This document shows positions 20,278 through 30,649 of a stretch of 64,000 nucleotides of DNA, piece after piece; position 1 is the stretch's first letter; each line of letters opens with the position of its first letter. This stretch comes from Conus ventricosus (Eukaryota; Mollusca; Gastropoda; Neogastropoda; Conidae), in NCBI GenBank assembly GCA_018398815.1, contig JAFLJL010014858.1, positions 62,001 through 126,000 of the forward strand, written 5' to 3'. Below the pieces are notes generated by a model. The model had not been told where the DNA came from, did not search any database, and saw only the letters and a program-made list of their open reading frames with translations. Both the position numbers and the translations under genes were made by a program.

Positions 20278-20560
20278 TTTTTAAGAACTAGATAAGTACA
20301 AGTTAAGAACTAGATAAGTACAAGTTAAGAACTAGATAAGTACAAGTTAAGAACTAGATAAGTACAAGTTAAGTTAGTTATAGAAAGTACTTTTTAAGTT
20401 AAGTGCAAGTGAATTACAAGTAAATTGCAAAAAAAATAAGTTCTTGTTTTAAGTACTAGTTAGGTTTTTAAGTTAAGTTCTTGTTAGGTTCTTACTAGTT
20501 AACTTCTTAAGTTAAGTTCTTGATAGGTTCCTAAGTTAAGTACTAGTTAAGTCAGTCAAG
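20278..20560. repeat. 22-bp tandem repeats in a convergent intergenic region
   Basis: Four copies of a 22-bp unit (AAGAACTAGATAAGTACAAG plus TT) occupy 20284-20372, then AAGTT-rich DNA with partly complementary TTCTTGTT/TTAAGTACTAG blocks. It separates the + strand gene end from the 3' end of polB. The inverted similarity could form hairpins acting on both converging transcripts (inference). Noisy copy at 40480-40790. Confidence 0.8.
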
Positions 20561-21229
20561 TTAATCTTTTAAAGTTCTCCAATGCCCTACAGCATATGAA
20601 AACTCAGGACTAACGTAAGTTCTCTTGTTATTGTTAGAGACTAGCGATTTCTTGTTAACAGCAGTTGTGTTTACTTGATGAAGAGTAGAGCGCAGATTAA
20701 CATTTGTGTGATGAAATACTTTGCCTTCAAAGAGAGCTTGCTTGTAGTTGTCGTGAGATATATTTTTTTTGACAACTTCTTTACTTATGCCTTTAGCTTT
20801 TTTCATTACAGAAGTCTGGCTAGCAACGCTATACATCTTTGACCGCAAACCAACATATCTTTTATAACTGTCCCATTAAGTTCATCCTTCATCTTTCCAA
20901 TCACTTTCTTGTTCACAGTTGAATGTAAAGGCTGTCTTTTGGATAGTCGCATGTGTCGTACCACCCATCAGCCCCTTTAACCACCTCAGTTTCTAAATCC
21001 TTGTAGAAGTCTTCAGTTGGGACGTCTAGAATAAAGAGTCAGTGTCTGTTTAAAGGACTCTTGCTTCTGGGTATCGCGGTTTAAGTAATCATACAGAAAT
21101 TCTAACATCAATAACTTTGACAACCCTAATACAGTAAAGCCGATAAACACTGGCTTGTCCAACTTAACAGCCTTTTTCTTCATCATAATACCAACTAGGT
21201 TATCGTTAAATCTTCTAAAGTCTTGATAG

Positions 21230-24214
21230 TTAGGTGTCAGGTTCGCTAAGACCTGAACTAATTACTATAGAATGACAGACAGAATTTACAGCCTAACAGT
21301 CGCTTCCAAACAGATCTAAGACTGCTGAACACAGATTAACACTCACACAACATTTATTGACCGTGACTATGACATGAACATTTTTCCCCGACCATAACAA
21401 ACGACAACCTTCCACCTCTAATCAATCCCTTTCACACCAATAACACATGCCACCACAAAACCCCTCACTCATTTACACTCGATCACACTGCATCCACACC
21501 TGACACCAGCTCCATCCCCTGCAGCCGGCAGCCCCTAGAAACACTACCTAGGTCATAGGGCACATGACACATATCCTCAACCCAATGTAAATAACAGTGC
21601 CAAAGTCAACCCGCAAAAGGAACTTCAATGAACCCAGACACTACCTAGGCTATGGGGCACATGACACGTATCATCAATACAATGAATACAGCACGGTGCC
21701 AACGTCAACCCCTGAAAGGAACTTCAATGGCCTCCAGCACCTGGAAACACCACATGGGTCATATGGCACATGACACACATCATCAATACAATGAATATCA
21801 TACAGCGTCACCGTCAACCCTTGCAAAGAACTTCATAGACTCCAGCAGCATGGAACATACCCCAGGCCAACAACCACGCTGACCAAACTATTAATATTTC
21901 ATGAGAAACATTTTACACAGTACACAGGTTTTCACACGACTCACCACCGTCCACGATCCCCAACACTATCACCTGAGTGTCTCGTTCGTGCTGTTCCTCA
22001 CTACTGTTCAGTGAGCCCGAAGCACTTGCACGCGCACGTCTGTCCAATCACATCACCAGACACTGGACCCTCACAGTCGGCCCCGCGATGCTCCCTGCAC
22101 ACCAGACCACATGGCCACACAAGTCCACTGGTCACACAACACAGCGTCCAGGATCGCCCTCCACCGCAACACTAGTACTCCCCGCGGTTCTCCCGGCGAA
22201 GTCCCCAAGGGTCAAGCCACGTGCTCAGTCCCAGTCCTGTCCGGTCGCCACCAGGTGCGGCGAGTAGTTGCCCCCCAGCTGCCCACAATGGCCAGCATAC
22301 GCTCAAGCTGCAGCGACGCAGGGCGGATGACAAGGACAGGGACAAGGGAGGGGGAAGTTGATGGGTCAATTGGACATTCGGTCTGGAGTGGACCAAGGAC
22401 GAACCGGGTTACAGCTTGACAGGGTCAAGGGCATCGGAATGGGAGCGGGAATAGGGTCGAAGAGACGCAGGACGAGTCACCACCTGACGGATGACCCGGG
22501 TAATCTGCCTGACCCCGAGAGGACACGTGACCTCGGGACGACAGGTGACAGCAGGTCACTCGATGGAGCCCACAGGAGCTTCCGCAAGGATGTGCAGCAG
22601 CCCGACACAGGATCCCGTCGTACACCAGGGGGTCTTGGCAGGTCATCAGAGAAAGAGCACAGATCCTTAGTCTAAATCCCCGTATTTACTCCCGCTTGAC
22701 TAAACACTTAGTCAATAGTCAGATCAGTGCACGAATCCACCCCATACAAATCCAGACCGCTCATAGCATACGAGGCTTAGTCCAGCAACATCATTCACAC
22801 ATGGGCTCGCACGTACCCAAATCATCACCCACCATGAGCAATAGCCCCACCTGAGAAGTGGAACACAGATACCTCCCATACCATAAACACAACCAAAATA
22901 CTCAATCCAAACCCGTAGCAATTAATAGCAACTACCACCAAAACCCTCCTCATTACATAATCAATCTCTCAATCCTCTCGAGCGCGTGACCAGAATCAAC
23001 AGAGTTCAAAGCATAAGGTTTTACCAAGCATTGTCAAAATTTCCACTCGTGAACCCTGCGAGCCTAACCACACCCTGCGGTAACTACCACATTGCAATTC
23101 ACTCACGAAGAGCCCCAACATTCCGCTTACTGCATTTACCCAGTCGACAGCCTTATACATCACTCTCTGCCCACTCACAGTGTCAACAACAATACGTCCG
23201 ACCCACGATGTCAACAATAATGCAGTCATCACAGCGTAACCACACTATAATAATAATTCATAGTTCAAACCCCTATTGCCCTATACCTTCCTGCATAATA
23301 CATTCAAGCGCCTGTCCTGAACTGAATGTGAACCCTCCATAATAACTCCACATCCCAGTGAACACCCATATCCCCCTCAGATAACACCTCCACACCACAC
23401 ATACGAACCATTCACACCACATGCACGAACCATATATCCCAAAAGTACCGGACGAACAGAAAACGCAAACCACACCTACCACTCAAACAGCAACCAGTCA
23501 GACGTAACGCCACGCGCCGACAACAGCCACTTCGCAGCGCACCAGACGAGACACACCGCAACCAGGATCTGTCATCCGCTCACGCAGCTGAGGCCCAGTG
23601 AGGTTTACGTAACAACTATACTCGACTCACTTCATTCTGATACTAAAACAGTACAACTACCGGTATTGCAGGCACCTCTTCCCGCCTAACACAGTAGAAC
23701 GTGGATACACGGATTTCTTCGCTAGCTAGGCAATACGCCACAAGACACTAGTCCAATCTTCTTGGTGAACAAATCCCCTAAGAAAACCTATCTGGCTCAG
23801 ACCCGCACCTCCTGCAGTCTTGCCAGCCAACCCGAAAAGAACTCACGATGACGCCGATTCGTGCGCAGACGTACTCTAATCCTGCCACCTGTTGAGAAAA
23901 CTTGAGTGACCCCCCCTTGACAACGGAACACACACACCCACCCACACGGCCAGTGTCAGAAACCGGCTGACTCGCTTCTCCTGGTCTAAAAATAGACTAA
24001 AGGCGTTGAGTAGGCCCAAACACAAACTAGTTTATCCCTAGCGGTTTAAAAATAACCTTCTATTGAACTACCTCGGTCGCGCTGTAAAAACCCCAAAACT
24101 GTCACCAACACAGACTGACTGCTGATGACAGAGTGCGAACCGATTGCGCGTAGCTCGTGACAGTGTGACCATGGTAACGATGACAGGACAGGAAGGCTCA
24201 GATCTGACATTAGG
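21230..24214. mobile_element. 2975-bp TG...CA insertion in polB (solo-LTR-like)
   Basis: The element itself is 21235-24209, starting TGTCAG and ending CTGACA. It is flanked by TTAGG on both sides (21230-21234 and 24210-24214). Removing the element and one TTAGG leaves the polB frame continuous between motif B and motif C. TG...CA ends, 5-bp duplication and no transposase or gag-pol frame fit a solo LTR or a non-autonomous LTR-type element. A terminal-inverted-repeat transposon is less likely because only six bases are inverted. Confidence 0.8.
21538..21862. repeat. ~100-bp tandem repeats inside the polB insertion
   Basis: Three and a bit diverged copies of a 100-108 bp unit marked by ACACTACCTAGG, GGCACATGACAC, CAATACAATGAAT and AACTTCAATG. 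Such repeats are common in long LTRs. No reading frame is supported here. Confidence 0.8.
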
Positions 24215-27037
24215 TTTAGAGGCAAACTTAATTGCTTGGTTTTCTTTTGTAACTAATTTCACATCTTTACGCTTGTGTGGATTTTCCATAGTTTTGCCAA
24301 AACAGCTGTTGTTCATCAGTTTAAAGAAGTCTTTTTCTGAAGCATCAGTGGCTTGGGTTCTAAGATCAGTGTTCTTCTTGATGTATGGCCTCATAAAGGG
24401 CTCTTGATCACATATAATTATTCTGTGAACAGCTGTCAGTTTTAGCCCGTGTCTTAGGTAAAACTGTAGGAGTCTGTAATGACACACATACTTAGTTTTG
24501 TGCCTAAGATTGGGAACAAGTTTAGGCGGTTCTGTGGGCTCATTTTTAATCTTTCTGCGGCTAGGGGGTAATCGTTGTGGAGATCGTGTAGTTCTTTAGG
24601 ATATTCTAAGTCTACTTCCAAGATTAGTCCTGCTGGATTATCAGGCGTAAGCTGTGACAAAATACCTAACACAGTATTGACATCATGAGGTCCTTTTATC
24701 ATTTTAAAGTTTCTCAGTGGAAGCGGTTGACTCATGGCCCATCCATACAGATTGTTGGCGTCTAAGTACATTAGATAGTTGGATGGCTTAGTGGGATCAT
24801 AATCATCTAAATATTTGTTGTTGGCTTTGCAGTAAGGATGTGAGGCCATGCTAATACCTCCCCTCAGCCCGTCTTCAATCATCTGAAGTGTGGGTAGATC
24901 AGATATTAAGTCAATCTGAATGTTTGTAGACTTTAAGAATGCATCCCAAGAAAGGCCGGGCGCAGAGATGTAATGTGATGAGTCTAAGCTGTAGTGTTTC
25001 ATGCAAGTAGATCTGTAATTCTGAAAGACGTCTGCCAATAAACATACGTCAGCCATTAAATATTGATCATGATAATCTCCCATTGTTTGACAGTGTAATT
25101 CTGTCCAGGCTTTCTGTGCGTATTCATAGTCAGCATCAGTTATGTCCTTTCCTCTAAGCTTAGAAAAGAAAGCACCTTTAGGAGGAAGTGATTCTTCATC
25201 AAACCTTTCCCACGAGTCCATGTATTCATAAGGGTAAACACCTTTACGCACTAAAGATGGATCAAAGTATTGTTTAGTGATTGGAAAATCTTGTAGCGAT
25301 CCTGCTAATTTATCCAAACTCCTTATCAGATGTTGGGCAGAGTCATAAAAGGATAAACAGTCAAGAGTAAAAGTCATGTACTTTTCTGAAGATTGTGCAA
25401 TGCAGGTAACCCTCTTATATTCAGAAGTCACTGCTTGCATGATGAAATGAGAATCGTAGCCTCGTAAGTTATGAAAGAAGATAGGCAGTTTCCATGTCTT
25501 AGGGTCAACCTTAAGTTAAAGATTGCAATTGTTGTGCGCAGCCCCTCTGAACTTTCCAGTAATGTGATCGTGGTCTCTTACTGTCGCGTCTTTACTGTTA
25601 GGTGTTAGCTCTAAGCTGCAAATCCAACAGTGTGTAGATGAGTCATAGCGTTCTTGATCTTCAGGAGTCATAACAATGTCTGAAAGATTTAGTTGGTTGG
25701 ATAACTGATTGCGAAGTTGTTTCATCTGCTCTAAAAATCTACTAGCTGCGTTGGGTCCTCTGTAAATCTCTGGTGTCGTGTGTTGGCCGTCTGACCTAAC
25801 AACAATAAACGCATAAGAACAGATCTGATGGTGGGTTAATAAGGTTGTTTTTTGTTCTTGCTGTTGTGGGCCATAGTACTGCGGTAAGATGATTCAAAGT
25901 CAGCATAAACCATGTATGGACTCATCTGCATTTTGTGTAAATTCTTAAAACTAACTTAGACCCTGGTTTAGGTGTGAGGAGTTCGGTTTCACAGTCTACA
26001 AAACTTTTACAACGTTTCTTATGCTTGGCAGCTTCTTCTATAGTAGAAATTCTGAGCAAACACCTTCTACAAATATCTTTCTTAGCATGATTCTTTGATG
26101 TAAAACCCATAAGTCTGCTTATTGTTCTGATTAATACATAATGACTCTTTGTACTATCCTTAAACAAGATCAAGTCTACATGTTTGTTAAGTGGCTCGCC
26201 TAAAGTGGGAGCGTTGGGAGAAATCCTTAGAGGCACTAGATTGGCTTTTACAGACCAATCGTATACGTTTACAGTGATTGGTTTGTTTTGCTCTTCAAAC
26301 TGAGATATACTGTTTATACTTACTGGAAAGGTTATGTTATCAAAGTTCAGTTCTTGCTTATATTGTTCATAATTAGATACTCTTTCTGCGTTCTTGATAA
26401 CAGGGTGTAAATGCGCTAAAACACACCACATAAAACACATGTTGTCGGGATTTTTTATGTTTAAGACTGCTCGTTTAAAACTAACTCTTTGGGGAGAGGA
26501 AGGTGAGAATTGCCTACTATAGGATAGAACTTGTTTGTCTTAATTTGATTTCAAGGACTGTTCCTTCAGACCACCCAGAACCGCGCAATTTTGCTTCTTC
26601 ACTTGCATGGTTAAACTGTGTAAACATGTAATCAGCCCAGTCAGAGTTAAAGTCGTGATAGCTGATTACTTCTTTCTGCCTTGTTGAAACCCAGACTGGC
26701 ATGTTAGTATCATCAGGCGTTATATAATCAATCAGAACTGCCAACAGCACTTTTACTGGCGGTTCCATCTGAAAAGACTCTGGAATTTTAGAGATAGCAT
26801 GTGCTACGCTTTCATGAACATTTGTGGGGTTAATGATGTTCATGTCTACTTCGCTAAACATATTGATTAATTGTTTGTCACTACCTTTCACCAGTGCGCT
26901 GGCTGGCAGTTTTTCAAACTCAGACGCGTTTGTGAGGCTCATTTTTTAACTCAAAATATTACGTAAATTAAAAAATAAATGTATATAAAAGTAAGTAAAA
27001 ACCCGCTTTTTATTCTTAACCTAAGCGTTGCAACACT

Positions 27038-27275
27038 TCAAGACACGTTAACCTTACAATAACACCCCGCCAATATCCTAGCTTTTTCTGAATCACTACA
27101 ATCAATGTTCACCACTTTGATTGCTTCTTTAAATAGTTCACTGTGATCTTTTATTATATTGTTTTACATCATTCTCAAAGCCAAATTCACTAAAATCAAT
27201 GTTTAACAATTTCATTGTTTCGTCAAATAGTTCATTACAATTCTTTAAATCAGATTCATTGAGTTCGGCAGCCAT
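27038..27275 (-). CDS. Small Polinton protein with two internal repeats
   Basis: ATG at 27273-27275 (MAAELNESDLKNCNELF). With one base shift near 27165 the frame continues to TGA at 27038-27040, about 78 residues. The two halves repeat a NELFDETMKLLNIDFS / SELFKEAIKVVNIDCS pattern of about 30 residues. It is acidic and probably all-helical. Located between polB and the PolB-N-like gene, all on the minus strand with short AT-rich spacers containing start-proximal TTTTAAA. I do not recognise the family. Confidence 0.5.
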
Positions 27276-27310
27276 TTTAAATCTAAAATAAATAAAAAAT
27301 AATTGTAAAT

Positions 27311-27640
27311 TCAACTGTTATTCATAGTCTTTTCTAATCGTAAAACCTGATCTTCATTAAAGTGAATAGCTACTCCTTCAGGGGCGGTAGAAACAGTCAG
27401 ATTAACATCTTCAGGAGCCATATTATCAACTAATATGGCAAACAACTTTATAATTGGTTGAGGCCAAGAATCTGGTATTTTGCTCATTACCTGTTTCACG
27501 CTTTCTCGCATGTCTATTCGATTAAAAAGATCTGTAATTAATTCTTCAAACCTGTCCTTTAACTGATCTATATTGGCCTCCCTCTCCCAATCCAACTCGT
27601 AAAGTATATTAATAAGCTCTGTAGCTAGTTCGGGCTTCAT
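27311..27640 (-). CDS. Free-standing paralog of the PolB N-terminal domain
   Basis: 109 residues from ATG 27638-27640 (MKPELATELINIL) and one of few intact frames in the element. It has a helical N-terminal half and then SKIPDSWPQPIIKLF, LVDNMAPEDVNL and a short tail. The first ~85 residues of PolB have the same pattern: ESV...(I/M)SKIP(E/D)S....P..K(V/L)...L(I/V)D...P(D/E)D.N. It therefore looks like a duplicate of that domain, encoded two genes upstream of polB. Its start also occurs at 1-46 next to the terminal repeat of the second Polinton. Function unknown; a role beside the polymerase is inference. Confidence 0.75.
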   Translation of the reverse strand: MKPELATELINILYELDWEREANIDQLKDRFEELITDLFNRIDMRESVKQVMSKIPDSWPQPIIKLFAILVDNMAPEDVNLTVSTAPEGVAIHFNEDQVLRLEKTMNNS

Positions 27641-27659
27641 TTTTAAACTCAAATAAAAT

Positions 27660-28440
27660 TATAAATAAAAAATAAGTAATCAATTTCTTTCTCCCACATC
27701 TGTCTGTCTCCACCTCTCTCCCTCTCCGCCTCTCATTCACACAGGCGCACTGCAACGCAGCACAAGCTTAGCGCTGTAGAGGGAAAATCAATAACTTACC
27801 TGACGGCACCTAACGCTGATGCTATGCCCTTCACTCAGACTGCGATTGAGAATCAGATTCCATTGCCAAATTTTTTAACGAAGATATTTCTTGATTAACT
27901 TGGACTATCTGCACCTCTGCTGCCCTTACTTCTTTTGTAAGATCGCGTAGGAGACTCATCTATGTCTAGGATTATAGCAAAGCTCGATTTCATTATCCTA
28001 ATTTATATCACACATGTGCACTAACAAATGTTGTTTCGATTTCATCATGTTATTGTATTCACTAAGGTTAACACATGCGTACTCACAAATGTTGTTTCGA
28101 TTTTATCATGTTAATGAGGTTAGAGATGCGCACTAGAAAAAGTTGTTTATGGTACTTCGGTTAACAAAATTTTCAGAAACAGAATTAGGTCAACTCACTT
28201 GCGAAAAATGTTTTCACAGGAAGTAGCGTGACAGAAAATCCCCTACGCATGTCCATCTGAAGCAGACGCCAAACTCTGGGCCGGCTGAAGCAGACGACTG
28301 CTCTGTGCCTGCGATCAATATCGGCTAAGCACCAGCCTGTGAGCTGGTAGCATGTGAATTCAGTGGCGGCGGGGATTGAAATCAATAGCCGGTGAGAGAG
28401 CTGCGTGTGTTAATTGCGCTAGGGTGATTAAGTCCGTAAA
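27660..28440. other. Non-coding interval within the Polinton
   Basis: Contains a short putative frame (27831-27959), two to three diverged ~61-bp direct repeats (28015-28145, core AAATGTTGTTTCGATTT) and a possible tRNA-like SINE fragment on the minus strand near 28360-28425 (TTTCAATCCCC as a weak B box). It could be a regulatory or replication region or an old insertion. Confidence 0.45.
27831..27959 (-). CDS. Possible 42-codon coiled-coil peptide
   Basis: ATG 27957-27959 to TGA 27831-27833, beginning MSLLRDLTKEVRAAEVQIVQ and ending with a Ser/Gln tail. The heptad-like spacing suggests a coiled coil. The upstream frame also has a start 31 bases earlier with a different reading. Weak evidence only. 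Confidence 0.3.
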   Translation of the reverse strand: MSLLRDLTKEVRAAEVQIVQVNQEISSLKNLAMESDSQSQSE

Positions 28441-28451
28441 CCATTTTAAGC

Positions 28452-29003
28452 CTATTTTGGGTTTAACCGATCATGTGTTTGTTTTTCAATGTTCTGTTTA
28501 ATTGCATCAGTGTCTACCTGCCGTGAAGTAAACGTCTTTCTCCACTCCTTTTGAAGTTCAATTTTTTGTCGTCTATAATCCTCACCGTCAGCCATAAGCT
28601 TCTGAAATTCTTCGTCCATAATGTTTTCATCCTGTAATGATTTGCTTATTCTTAATCTTAATGAACAAAGTTTTGCTGATGCTAGGGCTACAATGGCAGT
28701 GTGCTTTTGTAATTTAGGAGTTAATTTTTTTAAAACAGCACTTACAATCATAGACACAGCGCCTAAACCTAAACCAAGGCCCCCTAATGCTAAAGAGGCT
28801 GGCGCCCCAACCCCAGTGGCTAAAACAGCAACACTAGAACCAGCACTTACGCTAGCTACAGCTGATGAGCCAGTAATTACATAAGAAAGAGTATTTAAAG
28901 CTTTAGCATATTTCTTTCTAGTAACTCTATACTTATCTAAGTCGCTTTCTATTTCCATTTGAAGTTCAGTTATTTGCTCTAGCCTAAACTGTTGAACCTC
29001 CAT
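28452..29003 (-). CDS. Glycine-rich membrane protein of the Polinton
   Basis: 183 residues, intact, ATG 29001-29003. A charged helical N-terminus (LQMEIESDLDKYRVTRKKYA) leads into a long hydrophobic, Gly/Ala/Ser-rich centre (residues ~40-95: VLATGVGAPASLALGGLG, GLGLGAVSMIVSAVL) able to span or disrupt a membrane, then a charged helical C-terminus. Proteins of this layout recur in Polintons and adintoviruses. A membrane-active virion role has been suggested for similar proteins, but that is inference here. A partly unpolished copy is at 49600-50134, where the N-terminus is clean and also intact. Confidence 0.65.
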   Translation of the reverse strand: MEVQQFRLEQITELQMEIESDLDKYRVTRKKYAKALNTLSYVITGSSAVASVSAGSSVAVLATGVGAPASLALGGLGLGLGAVSMIVSAVLKKLTPKLQKHTAIVALASAKLCSLRLRISKSLQDENIMDEEFQKLMADGEDYRRQKIELQKEWRKTFTSRQVDTDAIKQNIEKQTHDRLNPK

Positions 29004-29021
29004 TTTTAAATAATATTATTT

Positions 29022-29649
29022 TTAAATTACTCTTTTTATTAATCCTTCTGGCAGCACTTCATTAACAGAGTAAAACGCAATAAAATCAACATACTTAATG
29101 AAAATAAAGTCGAGTACTGTTAGTTTGTCTTTGTCAACCATCACAGTAACCTTGTCAGACGATGTAAGGGTGTTTATTTCATCTCCGTTTTTAGTAATTG
29201 CAATACTGAGCTTAAGAGGTGCATCCAAGTTTTCAGCCTTTATTTGGATACCTCTGATTAACGTATGTTCTGGCAAACTAGTATCTCCCTCCCTCGGAAT
29301 AATAAATAAGCGAAAAAGCATCGTCATTTGCCTAGGTAGTGACTGTAGCGTTGGGGTAAATTCTAAACCGACGGTGTCACCCCCCACTTCAGCTAAGGAC
29401 TTCTTTCTCTGTAGCTTATATTCAGAACCCTGCCTAGTTATTTCAATATGTTTTTTCTGTTGTGTTCCTGGAACTAGGCTAACAAGATAGGGGCCCGCAT
29501 TCAAAGCCTTTCTAAAATTGTTGTTCTTATCATAGTATACATTAGGGCTTCGTAGTTCAAACTTTAAATTCCAATCAATTTCAGGAAGCAACGCCCAAGC
29601 ATTCTCTCTTTTATGAAGTTTGTATTCATGATTTGCCAAAATTCGGTTT
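29022..29649 (-). CDS. Unidentified Polinton protein, 5' end lost in gap (contig B)
   Basis: C-terminal ~205 residues in one open frame ending TAA 29022-29024. Predominantly beta-like sequence (LKFELRSPNVYYD, GPYLVSLVPGTQQKKHIEI, FRLFIIPREGD). The N-terminus is missing at the gap but is seen in C (50152-50995). No family recognised; a beta-rich virion component is possible. It is 18 bp upstream of the glycine-rich protein on the same strand, so the two are probably co-expressed. Confidence 0.6.
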
Positions 29650-30649
29650 NNNNNNNNNNNNNNNNNNNNNNNNNNNNNNNNNNNNNNNNNNNNNNNNNNN
29701 NNNNNNNNNNNNNNNNNNNNNNNNNNNNNNNNNNNNNNNNNNNNNNNNNNNNNNNNNNNNNNNNNNNNNNNNNNNNNNNNNNNNNNNNNNNNNNNNNNNN
29801 NNNNNNNNNNNNNNNNNNNNNNNNNNNNNNNNNNNNNNNNNNNNNNNNNNNNNNNNNNNNNNNNNNNNNNNNNNNNNNNNNNNNNNNNNNNNNNNNNNNN
29901 NNNNNNNNNNNNNNNNNNNNNNNNNNNNNNNNNNNNNNNNNNNNNNNNNNNNNNNNNNNNNNNNNNNNNNNNNNNNNNNNNNNNNNNNNNNNNNNNNNNN
30001 NNNNNNNNNNNNNNNNNNNNNNNNNNNNNNNNNNNNNNNNNNNNNNNNNNNNNNNNNNNNNNNNNNNNNNNNNNNNNNNNNNNNNNNNNNNNNNNNNNNN
30101 NNNNNNNNNNNNNNNNNNNNNNNNNNNNNNNNNNNNNNNNNNNNNNNNNNNNNNNNNNNNNNNNNNNNNNNNNNNNNNNNNNNNNNNNNNNNNNNNNNNN
30201 NNNNNNNNNNNNNNNNNNNNNNNNNNNNNNNNNNNNNNNNNNNNNNNNNNNNNNNNNNNNNNNNNNNNNNNNNNNNNNNNNNNNNNNNNNNNNNNNNNNN
30301 NNNNNNNNNNNNNNNNNNNNNNNNNNNNNNNNNNNNNNNNNNNNNNNNNNNNNNNNNNNNNNNNNNNNNNNNNNNNNNNNNNNNNNNNNNNNNNNNNNNN
30401 NNNNNNNNNNNNNNNNNNNNNNNNNNNNNNNNNNNNNNNNNNNNNNNNNNNNNNNNNNNNNNNNNNNNNNNNNNNNNNNNNNNNNNNNNNNNNNNNNNNN
30501 NNNNNNNNNNNNNNNNNNNNNNNNNNNNNNNNNNNNNNNNNNNNNNNNNNNNNNNNNNNNNNNNNNNNNNNNNNNNNNNNNNNNNNNNNNNNNNNNNNNN
30601 NNNNNNNNNNNNNNNNNNNNNNNNNNNNNNNNNNNNNNNNNNNNNNNNN
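29650..30649. other. Assembly gap, 1000 N
   Basis: Second fixed-size scaffold gap of exactly 1000 N. The sequence on its right does not continue the Polinton; it starts upstream of the region duplicated from contig B. Confidence 1.

Larger units (their letters stand above)
20561..26942 (-). pseudogene. Polinton DNA polymerase B, interrupted and frame-shifted (contig B)
   Basis: Family-B polymerase of the protein-primed type that would replicate the element. ATG at 26942. In order: N-terminal domain (26517-26942) sharing SKIP(E/D)S with the next gene; FMWCVLAHLHPV; a CRRC...HKKRC zinc-finger-like stretch (26010-26090); YADFES (exonuclease I, near 25910); an HNH/endonuclease VII-like insert (CWIC...DHDHITGKFRG); FHNLRGYD; DYHDQYLMADVCLLADVF (exonuclease III); LDANNLYGWAM (motif A); MNNSCFGKTMEN (motif B, 24340-24300). 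After the insertion come DTDS (motif C, near 21045) and a C-terminal AKGISKEVV...YAVGHW. Frames break near 26516, 25920, 25510, 24480, 21035, 20930 and 20860. The order of motifs is otherwise complete. Confidence 0.93.
17269..29649. mobile_element. Polinton/Maverick, contig B copy (left part, cut by gap)
   Basis: Begins AGAGAATG at 17269 directly after CACCT. Carries, left to right: terminal repeat, integrase (-), three small membrane proteins (-), two + strand genes, polB (-) with a 2975-bp insertion, small proteins (-), a glycine-rich membrane protein (-) and part of another gene (-). The right third is missing at the gap and is seen only in contig C. This is the cleaner copy but still has single-base indels in most genes. 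Confidence 0.92.

Noticed and set aside
20284..20372. Regular repeats considered as a CRISPR array
   Set aside because: Units are directly adjacent with no unique spacers, in eukaryotic transposon DNA.
21977..23482. Frames of about 65-118 codons within the polB insertion
   Set aside because: Composition is biased, there are no family motifs, frames lie on both strands, and the same ones recur in contig C. Treated as non-coding LTR-like sequence.
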